In this document: positions 52,791 to 60,437 of the stretch, piece by piece | How the letters are laid out: each line of letters begins with the position of its first letter | Position numbering within the stretch: position 1 is the stretch's first letter | Source: Pararhizobium sp. | GTDB taxonomy: Bacteria > Pseudomonadota > Alphaproteobacteria > Rhizobiales > Rhizobiaceae | Direction of reading: 5' to 3' | Assembly: GCA_030655075.1 (NCBI GenBank) | Contig: JAURWE010000142.1 | Span: 113,323 to 177,322 of the forward strand | Length of the DNA: 64,000 bases | Made by a program: the position numbers and the translations under genes | The notes under the pieces: generated by a model | The model's input: only the letters and a program-made list of their open reading frames with translations | What the model was told of the DNA's origin: nothing | The model's database searches: none

Positions 52791-55700
52791 ATGTCGAAAG
52801 CACCCAGACCATCAGCCGCCCGTCCGGGCACAGCCCGGCAAGGGCAGGCGCCCGTCGCGGATCGTTCCGCGCCTCGTGCGGAGGCCAGCCCGAAGGGCGA
52901 TGCGGCCGTGAGCACCCATCAAGGCTTCGAGGAAGCACCTCAAAAAGGTCTGAGTGGCACGCCGCTGCCGTCCTCCGTTGCCGAATGGGCCGAAGAGCTG
53001 CAGCGCATGGCCGAGGCCGAGACCATCGAGACGCGCCACGACGTCGCCTCCAAGGCCGGCAAACACCGCAAGAAGGTCGAGATCGCCGCTCAGAAAGACA
53101 AAAACTCGGCCGAAGGCCGCAAGCCCGGCGGGGCGTCCGAGCCTTTGCGAGGCCCTCGCGGAGCGAAGGCGCAAGGCGCCGACAGCGTGAGCGCCAACAG
53201 AAGTGCGCGGGGAACATCGATGGGCGGGTCCACCGATCCGAAGACCCGCGCCGCTGCGGGCCTCAACCCGGTCTCCGGCATGGACACGTCGCTGGAAGAA
53301 GCCGGCGCGCTCAATGCCGGCACCGCCGTGACAGCCACGGTCGAGGCCCTGTCGGCGCTGATCGAGAGCGGCAATCCGCTGTTCAAGGACGGCAAGATGT
53401 GGACGCCGCACCGGCCGCACCGGCCGGAAAAGTCCGAAGGCGGCATTGCCATCCGCATGCAGTCCGATTTCGAGCCGGCCGGCGACCAGCCCACCGCCAT
53501 CAAGGATTTGGTCGAGGGCCTGTCGAACGGCGACCGCAGCCAGGTGCTGCTCGGCGTCACCGGCTCCGGCAAAACCTTCACCATGGCCAAAGTCATCGAG
53601 GCCACCCAACGCCCGGCCGTCATTCTCGCCCCGAACAAGACGCTGGCGGCCCAGCTCTATTCCGAGTTCAAGAACTTCTTCCCGGACAATGCCGTCGAAT
53701 ATTTCGTCTCCTACTACGATTATTACCAGCCGGAAGCCTATGTGCCGCGCTCCGACACGTTCATCGAGAAGGAATCCTCGATCAACGAGCAGATCGACCG
53801 CATGCGCCACTCGGCCACCCGCTCGCTGATCGAGCGCGACGATGTCATCATCGTCGCCTCGGTCTCCTGCATCTACGGTATCGGCTCGGTCGAGACCTAC
53901 ACGGCCATGACCTTCCAGATGACCGTCGGCGACCGGCTCGACCAGCGCCAGTTGCTCGCCGACCTCGTCGCCCAGCAGTACAAGCGCCGCGACATGGATT
54001 TTCAGCGCGGCTCCTTCCGGGTGCGCGGCGACACGATCGAAATCTTCCCGGCCCACCTCGAAGACGCAGCCTGGCGCATCTCGATGTTCGGCGACGAGAT
54101 CGATGCGATCACCGAGTTCGATCCGCTCACCGGCCAGAAGACCGACGACCTGAAATCGGTCAAGATCTACGCCAACTCGCACTATGTGACGCCGCGCCCG
54201 ACCCTCAACCAGGCGATCAAGTCGATCAAGGAGGAGCTGCGCCTGCGGCTCGCCGAACTGGAAAAGGCCGGCCGCCTGCTCGAAGCCCAGCGGCTGGAGC
54301 AGCGCACCCGCTACGATGTCGAGATGCTCGAGGCCACCGGCTCCTGCGCCGGCATCGAGAACTATTCGCGTTATCTCACCGGCCGCCAGCCGGGCGAGCC
54401 GCCGCCGACCCTGTTCGAATACATCCCCGACAACGCCCTGCTGTTCATCGACGAGAGCCACGTCTCCGTCAGCCAGATCGGCGGCATGTACCGAGGAGAT
54501 TTTCGCAGAAAAGCGACGCTGGCCGAATACGGCTTCCGCCTGCCTTCCTGCCTCGACAACCGGCCGCTGCGTTTCGAGGAATGGGACGCCATGCGCCCGG
54601 ACACGATCGCCGTCTCGGCGACACCGGCCGCCTGGGAGCTGGAACAGTCCGGCGGCGTCTTTGCCGAACAGGTCATCCGCCCCACCGGCCTGATCGACCC
54701 GCCCGTCGAGGTCCGCCCGGCGAAAAGCCAGGTCGACGACGTGCTCGGCGAAATCCGCGAGACCGCCGCCGCCGGCTACCGCACGCTGGTGACGGTGCTG
54801 ACCAAGCGCATGGCCGAGGACCTGACCGAATACCTGCACGAGCAGGGCGTGCGCGTCCGCTACATGCACAGTGACATCGACACGCTGGAGCGCATCGAGA
54901 TCATCCGCGATCTGCGCCTTGGTGCTTTCGACGTGCTTGTCGGCATCAACCTGCTGCGCGAAGGCCTCGACATTCCCGAATGCGGCTTCGTCGCCATTCT
55001 CGACGCCGACAAGGAAGGTTTTCTGCGCTCGGAAACGTCCCTCGTCCAGACCATCGGCCGTGCGGCGCGAAACGTCGATGGCAAGGTCATCCTCTATGCC
55101 GACCACATCACCGGCTCGATGGAGCGCGCCATGGGCGAAACCGCCCGCCGCCGCGAAAAGCAGGTGGCCTACAACGAGGCGCACGGCATCACGCCGGAAT
55201 CGGTGAAGGCGAAGATTTCCGACATTCTCGACTCGGTCTACGAGCGCGACCACGTCCGCGCCGACATCGGCATCCGCGGCGTCAGGGGCGGCGCCACCGA
55301 CATGGTCGGCAACAACCTCGCCGCCCATCTGGAGGCGCTCGAAAAACAGATGCGCAACGCCGCCGCCGACCTCGACTTCGAAACCGCCGCCCGCCTGCGC
55401 GACGAAATCAAACGCCTCAAAGCCGCCGAACTCGCCGTCATGGACGACCCGATGGCCCGGCAAGAGGCGAGGAGCGCCGAAGGCGCAACCGGGAATGCAA
55501 AAGGCTTGGCCAAAGCGCTGGAAGGTGGAACCGGAAAGGCGACGGGATCACGCAAGAAGGCCGCCCCAGCCCCGGACGGCTCCCTCCCCCTCGTGGGGAG
55601 GGTTGGGGAGGGGAAAGCCTCACCCACGGACCAAAGAATCTCCCCCCTTGAGGGGGAGATGTCAGCGAAGCTGACAGAGGGGGGTAAACCCTCCTCAAAC

Positions 55701-56120
55701 ACCGGGGATGCCACACCCCCCTCTGACCCTTCGGGCCATCTCCCCCTCAAGGGGGGAGATCAAACCGGCCTCTTCGCCAAACCGGACCTCGACGCCATGG
55801 GCCGCGACATCGCCACCCCGGCCCGCAGCCTGTTCCGGAAAAACGATCTCGACGAGATGACAGTAGGCCGGACGGAAAAGCCGCTCAACACACGAGGCAA
55901 ACTGCCGGAAAAGCCGCTGCTGCAGGGCCAGTCGGAAAAACGCCTGCCCGGGGTCCCCGCCAGCGACGAGCGTGCGAGGAGCTTAAGGGCGGGGCAGACA
56001 AACGCCGACGACCCCAGACCCCTCGTCCGCGCCAAGTCAGGCGTTGGCTCCTACGAAGACCCCGGCGACGCCAAGCGCCAGAAGAAGAGCAAGAACAAAA
56101 CCGGCCGCCCCGGCCAATGA
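52791..56120 (+). CDS. uvrB: Excinuclease ABC subunit B with in-frame repeats
   Basis: UvrB is the damage-verifying helicase of nucleotide excision repair. At 1109 residues it is longer than other rhizobial UvrB as remembered (about 1000) and far longer than the 670 of E. coli. The helicase core begins with GDQPTAIKDL and Walker A GVTGSGKT (about residue 255), continues through the beta-hairpin region and RAARNVDGKVILYAD, and ends with the UVR helix LEKQMRNAAADLDFETAARL (about residue 855). In-frame palindromic insertions lie at about residues 11-43, 108-138 and 930-991, all outside conserved parts. The tail ends TGRPGQ. Confidence 0.93.
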   Translation: MSKAPRPSAARPGTARQGQAPVADRSAPRAEASPKGDAAVSTHQGFEEAPQKGLSGTPLPSSVAEWAEELQRMAEAETIETRHDVASKAGKHRKKVEIAAQKDKNSAEGRKPGGASEPLRGPRGAKAQGADSVSANRSARGTSMGGSTDPKTRAAAGLNPVSGMDTSLEEAGALNAGTAVTATVEALSALIESGNPLFKDGKMWTPHRPHRPEKSEGGIAIRMQSDFEPAGDQPTAIKDLVEGLSNGDRSQVLLGVTGSGKTFTMAKVIEATQRPAVILAPNKTLAAQLYSEFKNFFPDNAVEYFVSYYDYYQPEAYVPRSDTFIEKESSINEQIDRMRHSATRSLIERDDVIIVASVSCIYGIGSVETYTAMTFQMTVGDRLDQRQLLADLVAQQYKRRDMDFQRGSFRVRGDTIEIFPAHLEDAAWRISMFGDEIDAITEFDPLTGQKTDDLKSVKIYANSHYVTPRPTLNQAIKSIKEELRLRLAELEKAGRLLEAQRLEQRTRYDVEMLEATGSCAGIENYSRYLTGRQPGEPPPTLFEYIPDNALLFIDESHVSVSQIGGMYRGDFRRKATLAEYGFRLPSCLDNRPLRFEEWDAMRPDTIAVSATPAAWELEQSGGVFAEQVIRPTGLIDPPVEVRPAKSQVDDVLGEIRETAAAGYRTLVTVLTKRMAEDLTEYLHEQGVRVRYMHSDIDTLERIEIIRDLRLGAFDVLVGINLLREGLDIPECGFVAILDADKEGFLRSETSLVQTIGRAARNVDGKVILYADHITGSMERAMGETARRREKQVAYNEAHGITPESVKAKISDILDSVYERDHVRADIGIRGVRGGATDMVGNNLAAHLEALEKQMRNAAADLDFETAARLRDEIKRLKAAELAVMDDPMARQEARSAEGATGNAKGLAKALEGGTGKATGSRKKAAPAPDGSLPLVGRVGEGKASPTDQRISPLEGEMSAKLTEGGKPSSNTGDATPPSDPSGHLPLKGGDQTGLFAKPDLDAMGRDIATPARSLFRKNDLDEMTVGRTEKPLNTRGKLPEKPLLQGQSEKRLPGVPASDERARSLRAGQTNADDPRPLVRAKSGVGSYEDPGDAKRQKKSKNKTGRPGQ
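52821..52920. repeat. Palindromic insertion in uvrB N terminus
   Basis: The GC-rich segment interrupts the conserved start between the first ten residues and GFEEAPQK. It contains CGCGGA (52856-52861) facing TCCGCG (52866-52871), and GCCTC-GTGCG-GAGGC. It is read through in frame. Confidence 0.5.
53124..53205. repeat. Palindromic insertion in uvrB N-terminal linker
   Basis: The segment lies between KAGKHRKKVEIAAQKDKN and RGTSMGGSTDPKTRAAAGLNP, which are adjacent in rhizobial UvrB as remembered. It holds GCGAG-GCC-CTCGC and GGCGC-AAG-GCGCC hairpins and is read in frame. Confidence 0.45.
55579..55763. repeat. RIME-like element inside uvrB
   Basis: Two copies of the palindrome ATCTCCCCC/GGGGGAGAT (55638-55660 and 55738-55760) bracket the hairpin TGTCAGC-GAA-GCTGACA (55660-55676). 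This is the structure of Rhizobium-specific intergenic mosaic elements. It lies wholly within the reading frame and encodes about 62 residues of the C-terminal extension. Confidence 0.8.
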
Positions 56121-56460
56121 ACCCCTTCGTCTCCCCCTGCGGGAGAGGACAGTTCGCCCCGGGAGGCAAAGCCGGTCGGCACGGCGAACGTGGTGAGGGG
56201 GTTCAATCCGCGAAACAGCCAGTGTGGCGAGGCGCCCGCCCCGGGTTCCTCCTCTCCCCCCCGGGGAGAGGACAGCGCGCCCCAAGAGGCGAAGCCGATT
56301 GGCACGGCGCGCTTGGTGAGGGGGTTCAATCCGCGAAACAGCCAGTGTGGCGAGAGGCCCGCCCGGGTTCCTCCTCTCCCCCCCGGGGAGAGGATAGCAA
56401 GCCCCAAGCGGCGCAGCCGACTGGCATGGCGCGCTTGGTGAGGGGGCAAGTTTCGCCCCC
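56121..56460. repeat. Tandem 122-bp repeat block after uvrB
   Basis: Three units of 122-123 bp start at about 56124, 56246 and 56368 (anchor GAGAGGACAG at 56143 and 56266, GAGAGGATAG at 56388). Each holds a CTCCCC/GGGGAG palindrome and GTGAGGGGGTTCAATCCGCG; the third is cut after GTGAGGGGG. A truncated fourth unit is at 57030-57083. Confidence 0.85.
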
Positions 56461-56541
56461 CAAAACGCCCCCAAAAATGCCCCATGGCTTTCCGCCCGCC
56501 ATCCGCTACGATCAGAGCCTGTTCCGGATGAGGAGAACCCC

Positions 56542-57018
56542 ATGCGCCTGCCCACGATCTTACTCGGCCTGCTGCTTGCCGCCCTGCCCGCCCTGCCGGC
56601 CATGGCCTGGACCCACAAGACGCCCGAAGCGCTGCTGGAGGCGCTCTACAGCGGCAAGGGCCAGGACGATGGCGCCGATGCGCTGACGGTCTATGCGCCC
56701 TATTTCTCCGACGAGCTGTTGAGCCTCTACCGGACCGACCACGACAACACCGGCGACGGCGAAATGGGCGCGCTGGAATTCGACCCGGTCATCGCCGGCC
56801 AGGACGGCCAAGCCTCCAATGTCGAAATCGGCACGCCGATCATCCTCGACGACACGGCCGAGGTCGAGGTTACCTTCGAAAACGGCGAGCCGGTGACGCT
56901 GTTCTACACGCTGGTGAAGGAACACGGCGGCTGGAAAGTCAACGACATCGCCAACCAGCAGGGCGACAACCCCTGGAGCCTGAGCGAGATTTTCGGCGGC
57001 TCATCGTCGGAGTATTAG
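56542..57018 (+). CDS. DUF3828-like exported protein
   Basis: The 158-residue protein has a signal peptide ending at AMA-WT (residue 22). The mature domain resembles DUF3828 (LTVYAPYFSDELLSLYRTDH, FDPVIAGQDGQASN, KEHGGWKVNDIA), a beta-rich NTF2-like fold in periplasmic proteins of unknown function. GAGGAGAA lies about eight bases before the ATG. It is the last native-looking gene before the AT-rich island. Confidence 0.8.
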   Translation: MRLPTILLGLLLAALPALPAMAWTHKTPEALLEALYSGKGQDDGADALTVYAPYFSDELLSLYRTDHDNTGDGEMGALEFDPVIAGQDGQASNVEIGTPIILDDTAEVEVTFENGEPVTLFYTLVKEHGGWKVNDIANQQGDNPWSLSEIFGGSSSEY

Positions 57019-57397
57019 CCCCACGGGCTTTTCCTCTCCCCTTGCGGGAGAGGACAGCGCGCGCCAAGAGGCGCGGCCGATTGGCTACCCAGCGTCAACG
57101 CCCGCGACGGATACCAGTTCACTCATCCTCAGCGTTCTGCGCCAAAACACTCAGCTCGGCCGACGGCGTTTTAACTCCTGCCATATCATCGGCGGACACG
57201 ATGAGGGGCCGACAGGACAAGATTGAGTTCGAATCTGAAAAGCAAGTGCAAAAACGTCAAAGCCCAACTGGAAAAGCCGTAAAAATAGCAGGTCTATTTT
57301 TACCGGAAATTACTTAAATAGAAAAATGCTCCAAATGTAGATTGCACATGGAGCATTCTGAAAATGTAATTCGTTTTAAGTTGAGATCGTTGCTAAA
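57019..57397. other. Left border of the AT-rich island
   Basis: The first 65 bp contain a repeat unit (57030-57083) cut at GATTGGC. From about 57130 the DNA becomes progressively AT-rich. Two hairpins follow: TAAAAATAG facing CTATTTTTA (57281-57303) and a minus-strand terminator (57325-57357). No convincing gene is seen. Confidence 0.55.
57317..57357 (-). terminator. Terminator of the 64-codon island gene
   Basis: Perfect 9-bp arms AATGCTCCA (57325-57333) and TGGAGCATT (57349-57357) around 15 bases are followed on the minus strand by TTTTC and further T-rich sequence, 40 bp after the stop of the small ORF. Confidence 0.8.
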
Positions 57398-57592
57398 CTA
57401 TCTTAAATCTACAGAAAGCCACCGATCATCCTTCATTTTTTCAACACCAGACAGATGCGTCTCAACTTCCTTTAGATAAGACCGTGATGCTTCATTATCC
57501 AACCCAACGGTCAAGACGGTCCTAGAGCTTGTTGGAGCATCCACTATGCGGGCAATTTGTCTAGCAAGCCAGTCAGAATCCAGCGAGTACAT
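57398..57592 (-). CDS. Small island protein of unknown family
   Basis: The 64-residue ORF starts at an ATG preceded by GGAGGGAG at ideal distance, one of the strongest ribosome-binding sites of the window, and ends 40 bp before a terminator. The protein (MYSLDSDWLARQIARIVDAP at its start) has an amphipathic N-terminal helix, a hydrophobic strand (TVLTVGL) and a charged C terminus; no family was recognised. A TTG at 57607 would add five residues. It is divergent from the deaminase gene with a 110-bp gap holding a palindrome. A regulatory or partner role for the deaminase is inferred from position only. Confidence 0.65.
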   Translation of the reverse strand: MYSLDSDWLARQIARIVDAPTSSRTVLTVGLDNEASRSYLKEVETHLSGVEKMKDDRWLSVDLR

Positions 57593-57608
57593 AGAATCTC
57601 CCTCCAAA

Positions 57609-57629
57609 CCAATTCATAATTGGATATCC
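57609..57629. promoter_or_regulatory. Palindromes in divergent defence promoter
   Basis: CCAATT-CAT-AATTGG (57609-57623) is a perfect interrupted palindrome, overlapped by the palindrome GGATATCC (57622-57629). They lie between the 64-codon ORF and the deaminase gene and could bind a regulator of either. Confidence 0.45.
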
Positions 57630-57702
57630 GGAATCAGGTTAACATCTCTATAACGAAGTGTCATCTGGTTCGTTCCAACCACAAGTATCAAACTGGTGAA
57701 CT

Positions 57703-59349
57703 ATGGAAAAAGAAATGACGATAGAAAATCCAGAGCTATTTTTTTGTTTGGTTGGACCCGTAGGAACAGACCTGGATCAAGTAACATCCGCAATATCAAA
57801 TCAGCTACAGCTTTTTGGTTATGATTCAGAAACGGTTCACCTTACAACAATACTTCCCGCCCTCACAGGAATACCAGAACAAGAATATCCCACTCTCTAT
57901 GACAGGTACGATTCGCTCATCAGTCGCTCAAACGCTCTGCGAGAAGATTTCGACGACGACAGCCTAATGGCCAAACTTGGATTTTTTCTTATCCAAGACA
58001 TTCGCGACAAGCGTCAAGCCGACGCCACAAAAGCAAATCGGCCGGTGGCATATATCATACGACAGTTCAAACGTTCCGAGGAGATTGCTCTATTTCGTTC
58101 GGTCTACGGGAAACAGGCATTTCAAATTTCTGCTTACGCCGATCCCGACCTTCGTCTGGCAAGACTTGCGACAAAAATGCGCGACGCAGACGCATCAAGG
58201 ACAAGGGTTTCAGAATTTGAACACCAAGCAATCAAGCTTTTAAATCGCGACGAACACGAGGCCGCACTTCTACATGGCCAACGTATTCGTGATGTTTTTC
58301 CGCTGGCTGATGTTTTTATAGACGCCTCATCATCTGATACAATCAAAGCAACGTTGGACAGATTTATTAAAATAGTATTTGGCTATAATTTCCATTCCCC
58401 CTCTCGAGAAGAGTATGGAATGTACATGGCCAAGTCGGCCTCTCTTAGATCCTTGGATCTTTCTAGGCAAGTAGGAGCTGCAGTCTTTACAAAAGAAGGA
58501 GAGGTTAAAACTTTGGGATGCAATGAAGTTCCAAGCGCCAACGGAGGAACATATTGGGAGGGAGATAAAGACGACGGCAGAGAGTTCCATAGCCACGTCG
58601 ATACAAATGAAGATTTTAAATATCGTCTATTGAGCGATACACTTAAAAACCTTTCGTCTGTAGGTGTCGTAGATAAAAAATTTGCAGCAATGAGATCTCG
58701 AGATTTCCTCAAGCATATATACGACAAACACGGTATTGACCTCGATAAAAGCATGATGATGATGGACATTATAGAGTATGGACGGATAATTCATGCCGAA
58801 ATGAATGCTATTACAGACGCTGCTCGAAAAGGTATAAGCCTCCAAGGGACCACGCTATTTTGCACAACTTTTCCATGCCATCTTTGCGCTAAGCATATTA
58901 TTTCTTCCGGTATTGATCGCGTTGTCTACATCGAACCATATCCAAAAAGCTATGCCTCTGAACTCTACCGTGACGATATAGTTTTAAAGCGAAGTGAGAA
59001 ACGAGCTCAAGGAAAAGTCTATTTTGAACCGTTCATAGGAATTTCTCCTTTCAGATATCGTGACTTTTTTGAAAAAACGAAAAGGAAAGATAAATCTGGA
59101 AAAACGGTCGATTGGCAATCAAGCGAGCCGTTGCCAATTATAAAAATAACTGGAACAGAATATATTGAAGTAGAGAATGCCTATTTGAAGGTCCTAGTCC
59201 AAATGTTTGCAGAGAGACGCGCCATGCTCCCCGACAGCGCGCTTACCTCTACAGCAACACGCGACGTTACGAGAACAACGGAAAATCCGAACGCATTGCA
59301 AAAGCCAAAGCGGAAAGCACCGAAGAATTCCACAGTGGACCAAAAGTAG
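57703..59349 (+). CDS. avcD: Anti-phage dCTP/dCMP deaminase (AvcD/DcdV family)
   Basis: The 548-residue protein joins an N-terminal P-loop-like domain (CLVGPVGTDLDQVTSAI, a degenerate Walker A typical of this family) to a C-terminal zinc-dependent cytidine-deaminase domain. Zinc ligands and proton shuttle are complete: His364 and Glu366 in HAEMNA, Cys392 and Cys395 in PCHLC. Family members remove deoxycytidine nucleotides during phage infection. Codon use is AT-rich and unlike the neighbours, so the gene was acquired. Starts at 57703 or 57715 are both possible. In Vibrio the enzyme is kept inactive by an RNA encoded just upstream; no such RNA was recognised here. Confidence 0.9.
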   Translation: MEKEMTIENPELFFCLVGPVGTDLDQVTSAISNQLQLFGYDSETVHLTTILPALTGIPEQEYPTLYDRYDSLISRSNALREDFDDDSLMAKLGFFLIQDIRDKRQADATKANRPVAYIIRQFKRSEEIALFRSVYGKQAFQISAYADPDLRLARLATKMRDADASRTRVSEFEHQAIKLLNRDEHEAALLHGQRIRDVFPLADVFIDASSSDTIKATLDRFIKIVFGYNFHSPSREEYGMYMAKSASLRSLDLSRQVGAAVFTKEGEVKTLGCNEVPSANGGTYWEGDKDDGREFHSHVDTNEDFKYRLLSDTLKNLSSVGVVDKKFAAMRSRDFLKHIYDKHGIDLDKSMMMMDIIEYGRIIHAEMNAITDAARKGISLQGTTLFCTTFPCHLCAKHIISSGIDRVVYIEPYPKSYASELYRDDIVLKRSEKRAQGKVYFEPFIGISPFRYRDFFEKTKRKDKSGKTVDWQSSEPLPIIKITGTEYIEVENAYLKVLVQMFAERRAMLPDSALTSTATRDVTRTTENPNALQKPKRKAPKNSTVDQK

Positions 59350-59836
59350 AGATCTCTTGGCCATCAACCCGTGGGCGACACCCCCAATAACGGGGACGCC
59401 AGCACCCCAAAACCTCAATCATTTCAACAAACCCACCCCCAATTTTTCCCCGCTCTTTCGCCCTGCCCTATAATACCCCCGTTCCGTCACGGAGACGCTG
59501 CCAGGCGTGGCAGCCGGACGGGGCCGGTGCTGAAGGGGAAGGCAGGACGTGCGCCTTGCCCGGATGGGTTCTGCGAAGAGGGGTTCCCTCCGGAGGCTGA
59601 TGCCGCTCCGGATGTGTCTGTGGGGCACACAGGGCCGGCAGCGATGCCGGCCGCAGAGAACCCGAGGTGCAGGATAAAAACCGCCGAACGGGGTGCTCGA
59701 AAGAGCCACCATTTATAAATCTTACGAGGGTCTTTCGAGCACCCCGTCCAGACTTTTGTTTCAAGCCACGGGCCGCCACGCCGCGTGAATGCCTCCGGCC
59801 GCCCAGAATTTTGGTCCTTACAAGAAAGGAGCCGCC
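59350..59836. other. Intergenic region with candidate structured RNA
   Basis: The 487-bp gap starts AT-poor again, right after the deaminase. A TATAAT box lies at 59470-59475. From about 59490 to 59750 the plus strand is packed with complementary segments (separate entry). A native small gene follows at 59837. Confidence 0.5.
59476..59760 (+). ncRNA. Candidate structured RNA downstream of avcD
   Basis: Nested stems read on the plus strand: GCTGCCA/TGGCAGC (59497-59514); a closing helix GGGTTCTGCG (59566-59575) with CGC-AG-AGAACCC (59652-59663); and inside it CCGGAG/CTCCGG (59590-59611), CTGTG/CACAG (59618-59632) and GCCGGCA/TGCCGGC (59634-59651). The end is a 17-bp perfect stem ACGGGGTGCTCGAAAGA (59688-59704) with its complement (59731-59747), followed by a T-rich tail like a terminator. 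TATAAT precedes it. It could be an RNA gene, a leader of the 59837 gene, or a palindromic mobile repeat. The motifs of tmRNA, RNase P, SRP RNA and B12 riboswitch were not found. Confidence 0.45.
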
Positions 59837-60280
59837 ATGTCCCACCCGAAACGCCGCCCCGTGTTTGACCCGGACGCCGAGCCGCCAGCCCTCATCCAGG
59901 CCCGGATAACAGCCCGGCTGCCCTTTGCCGTGGCCGAGCACGCTGGCCTCCCCGGCCGCTGCTGCCAGCCACGTTGCCGCCGCCACCGCCGCTGCGGCCT
60001 CTATCATGCCGAAGCCAGAACGCCCTTCTGTTTCCTCACACTCGACGATGCGGGCCTCGGCCACACGCTTGCAGTCTGGAAGGAAGCCGCGCGCCGGCTC
60101 GAAGACGGCGGCCTGTCGTGGCACATCGAGATGGCCTATTTTGGCGGCAAAGCGATTGAAATCGCCGCCGCCGAGGCCTTGTTCCTCTCCCATCCGCCCG
60201 GCGGCTGGGAAAAACGCTGGGCCGCCATTGCCCGCCGCAAGGGCAAAAAAGACCGTGCCGCAGAACCCTGGCTCGATTGA
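59837..60280 (+). CDS. Small Cys/Arg-motif hypothetical protein
   Basis: The 147-residue protein has the motif GRCCQPRCRRHRRCG, like a family of short rhizobial proteins with spaced Cys and Arg-Arg-Cys. The N terminus is ARITARLPFAVAEHAGLPG; the C-terminal part (WEKRWAAIARRKGKKDRA) is basic. The cysteines may bind metal. Function unknown. AAGGAG lies five bases before the ATG. Codon use is like the high-GC chromosome, so the island ends before it. Confidence 0.7.
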   Translation: MSHPKRRPVFDPDAEPPALIQARITARLPFAVAEHAGLPGRCCQPRCRRHRRCGLYHAEARTPFCFLTLDDAGLGHTLAVWKEAARRLEDGGLSWHIEMAYFGGKAIEIAAAEALFLSHPPGGWEKRWAAIARRKGKKDRAAEPWLD

Positions 60281-60296
60281 CGATGACGGCGGCAAC

Positions 60297-60434
60297 TTTC
60301 CTCTTCTGCCCAGCGGGGAGAAGGTGGCGCGCAGGGCCGGATGAGGGGGAGCCGGGATCTCGGAATTTGCGGAGAGGCCCCCTCATCTGTCCTTCGGACA
60401 TCTTCTCCCCGCTGGGGAGAAGAGGGAGACCGGT
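60297..60434. repeat. RIME-like palindromic repeat
   Basis: GCGGGGAGAAG on the left faces TTCTCCCCGC on the right, around CGGATGAGGGGG and CCCCCTCATCTG. The layout and text match rhizobial intergenic mosaic elements. It fills the gap between two convergent genes. Confidence 0.75.
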
Positions 60435-60437
60435 CTG

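Noticed and set aside
52812..55463. Long minus-strand open frame opposite uvrB
   Set aside because: It is a high-GC shadow of the uvrB codons; the translation has no family features and uvrB is certain.
56121..56460. CRISPR array
   Set aside because: The units are 122 bp and continuous, with no short repeats separated by unique spacers, and no cas genes are nearby.
57224..57245. tRNA fragment at the island border (GTTCGAATC)
   Set aside because: The flanking bases do not form the five-pair T stem and no acceptor or anticodon arm is present.
57019..59360. Prophage or integrative element around avcD
   Set aside because: No integrase, transposase, phage structural gene or attachment repeat was found within the window.
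59476..59760. Known housekeeping RNA (tmRNA, RNase P, SRP or 6S RNA)
   Set aside because: The conserved sequence motifs of these RNAs were not seen in either orientation.
59468..60295. Minus-strand frame of 275 codons across the structured region and the next gene
   Set aside because: Low-complexity translation, no usable start signal, and it is antisense to a gene with a good ribosome-binding site.
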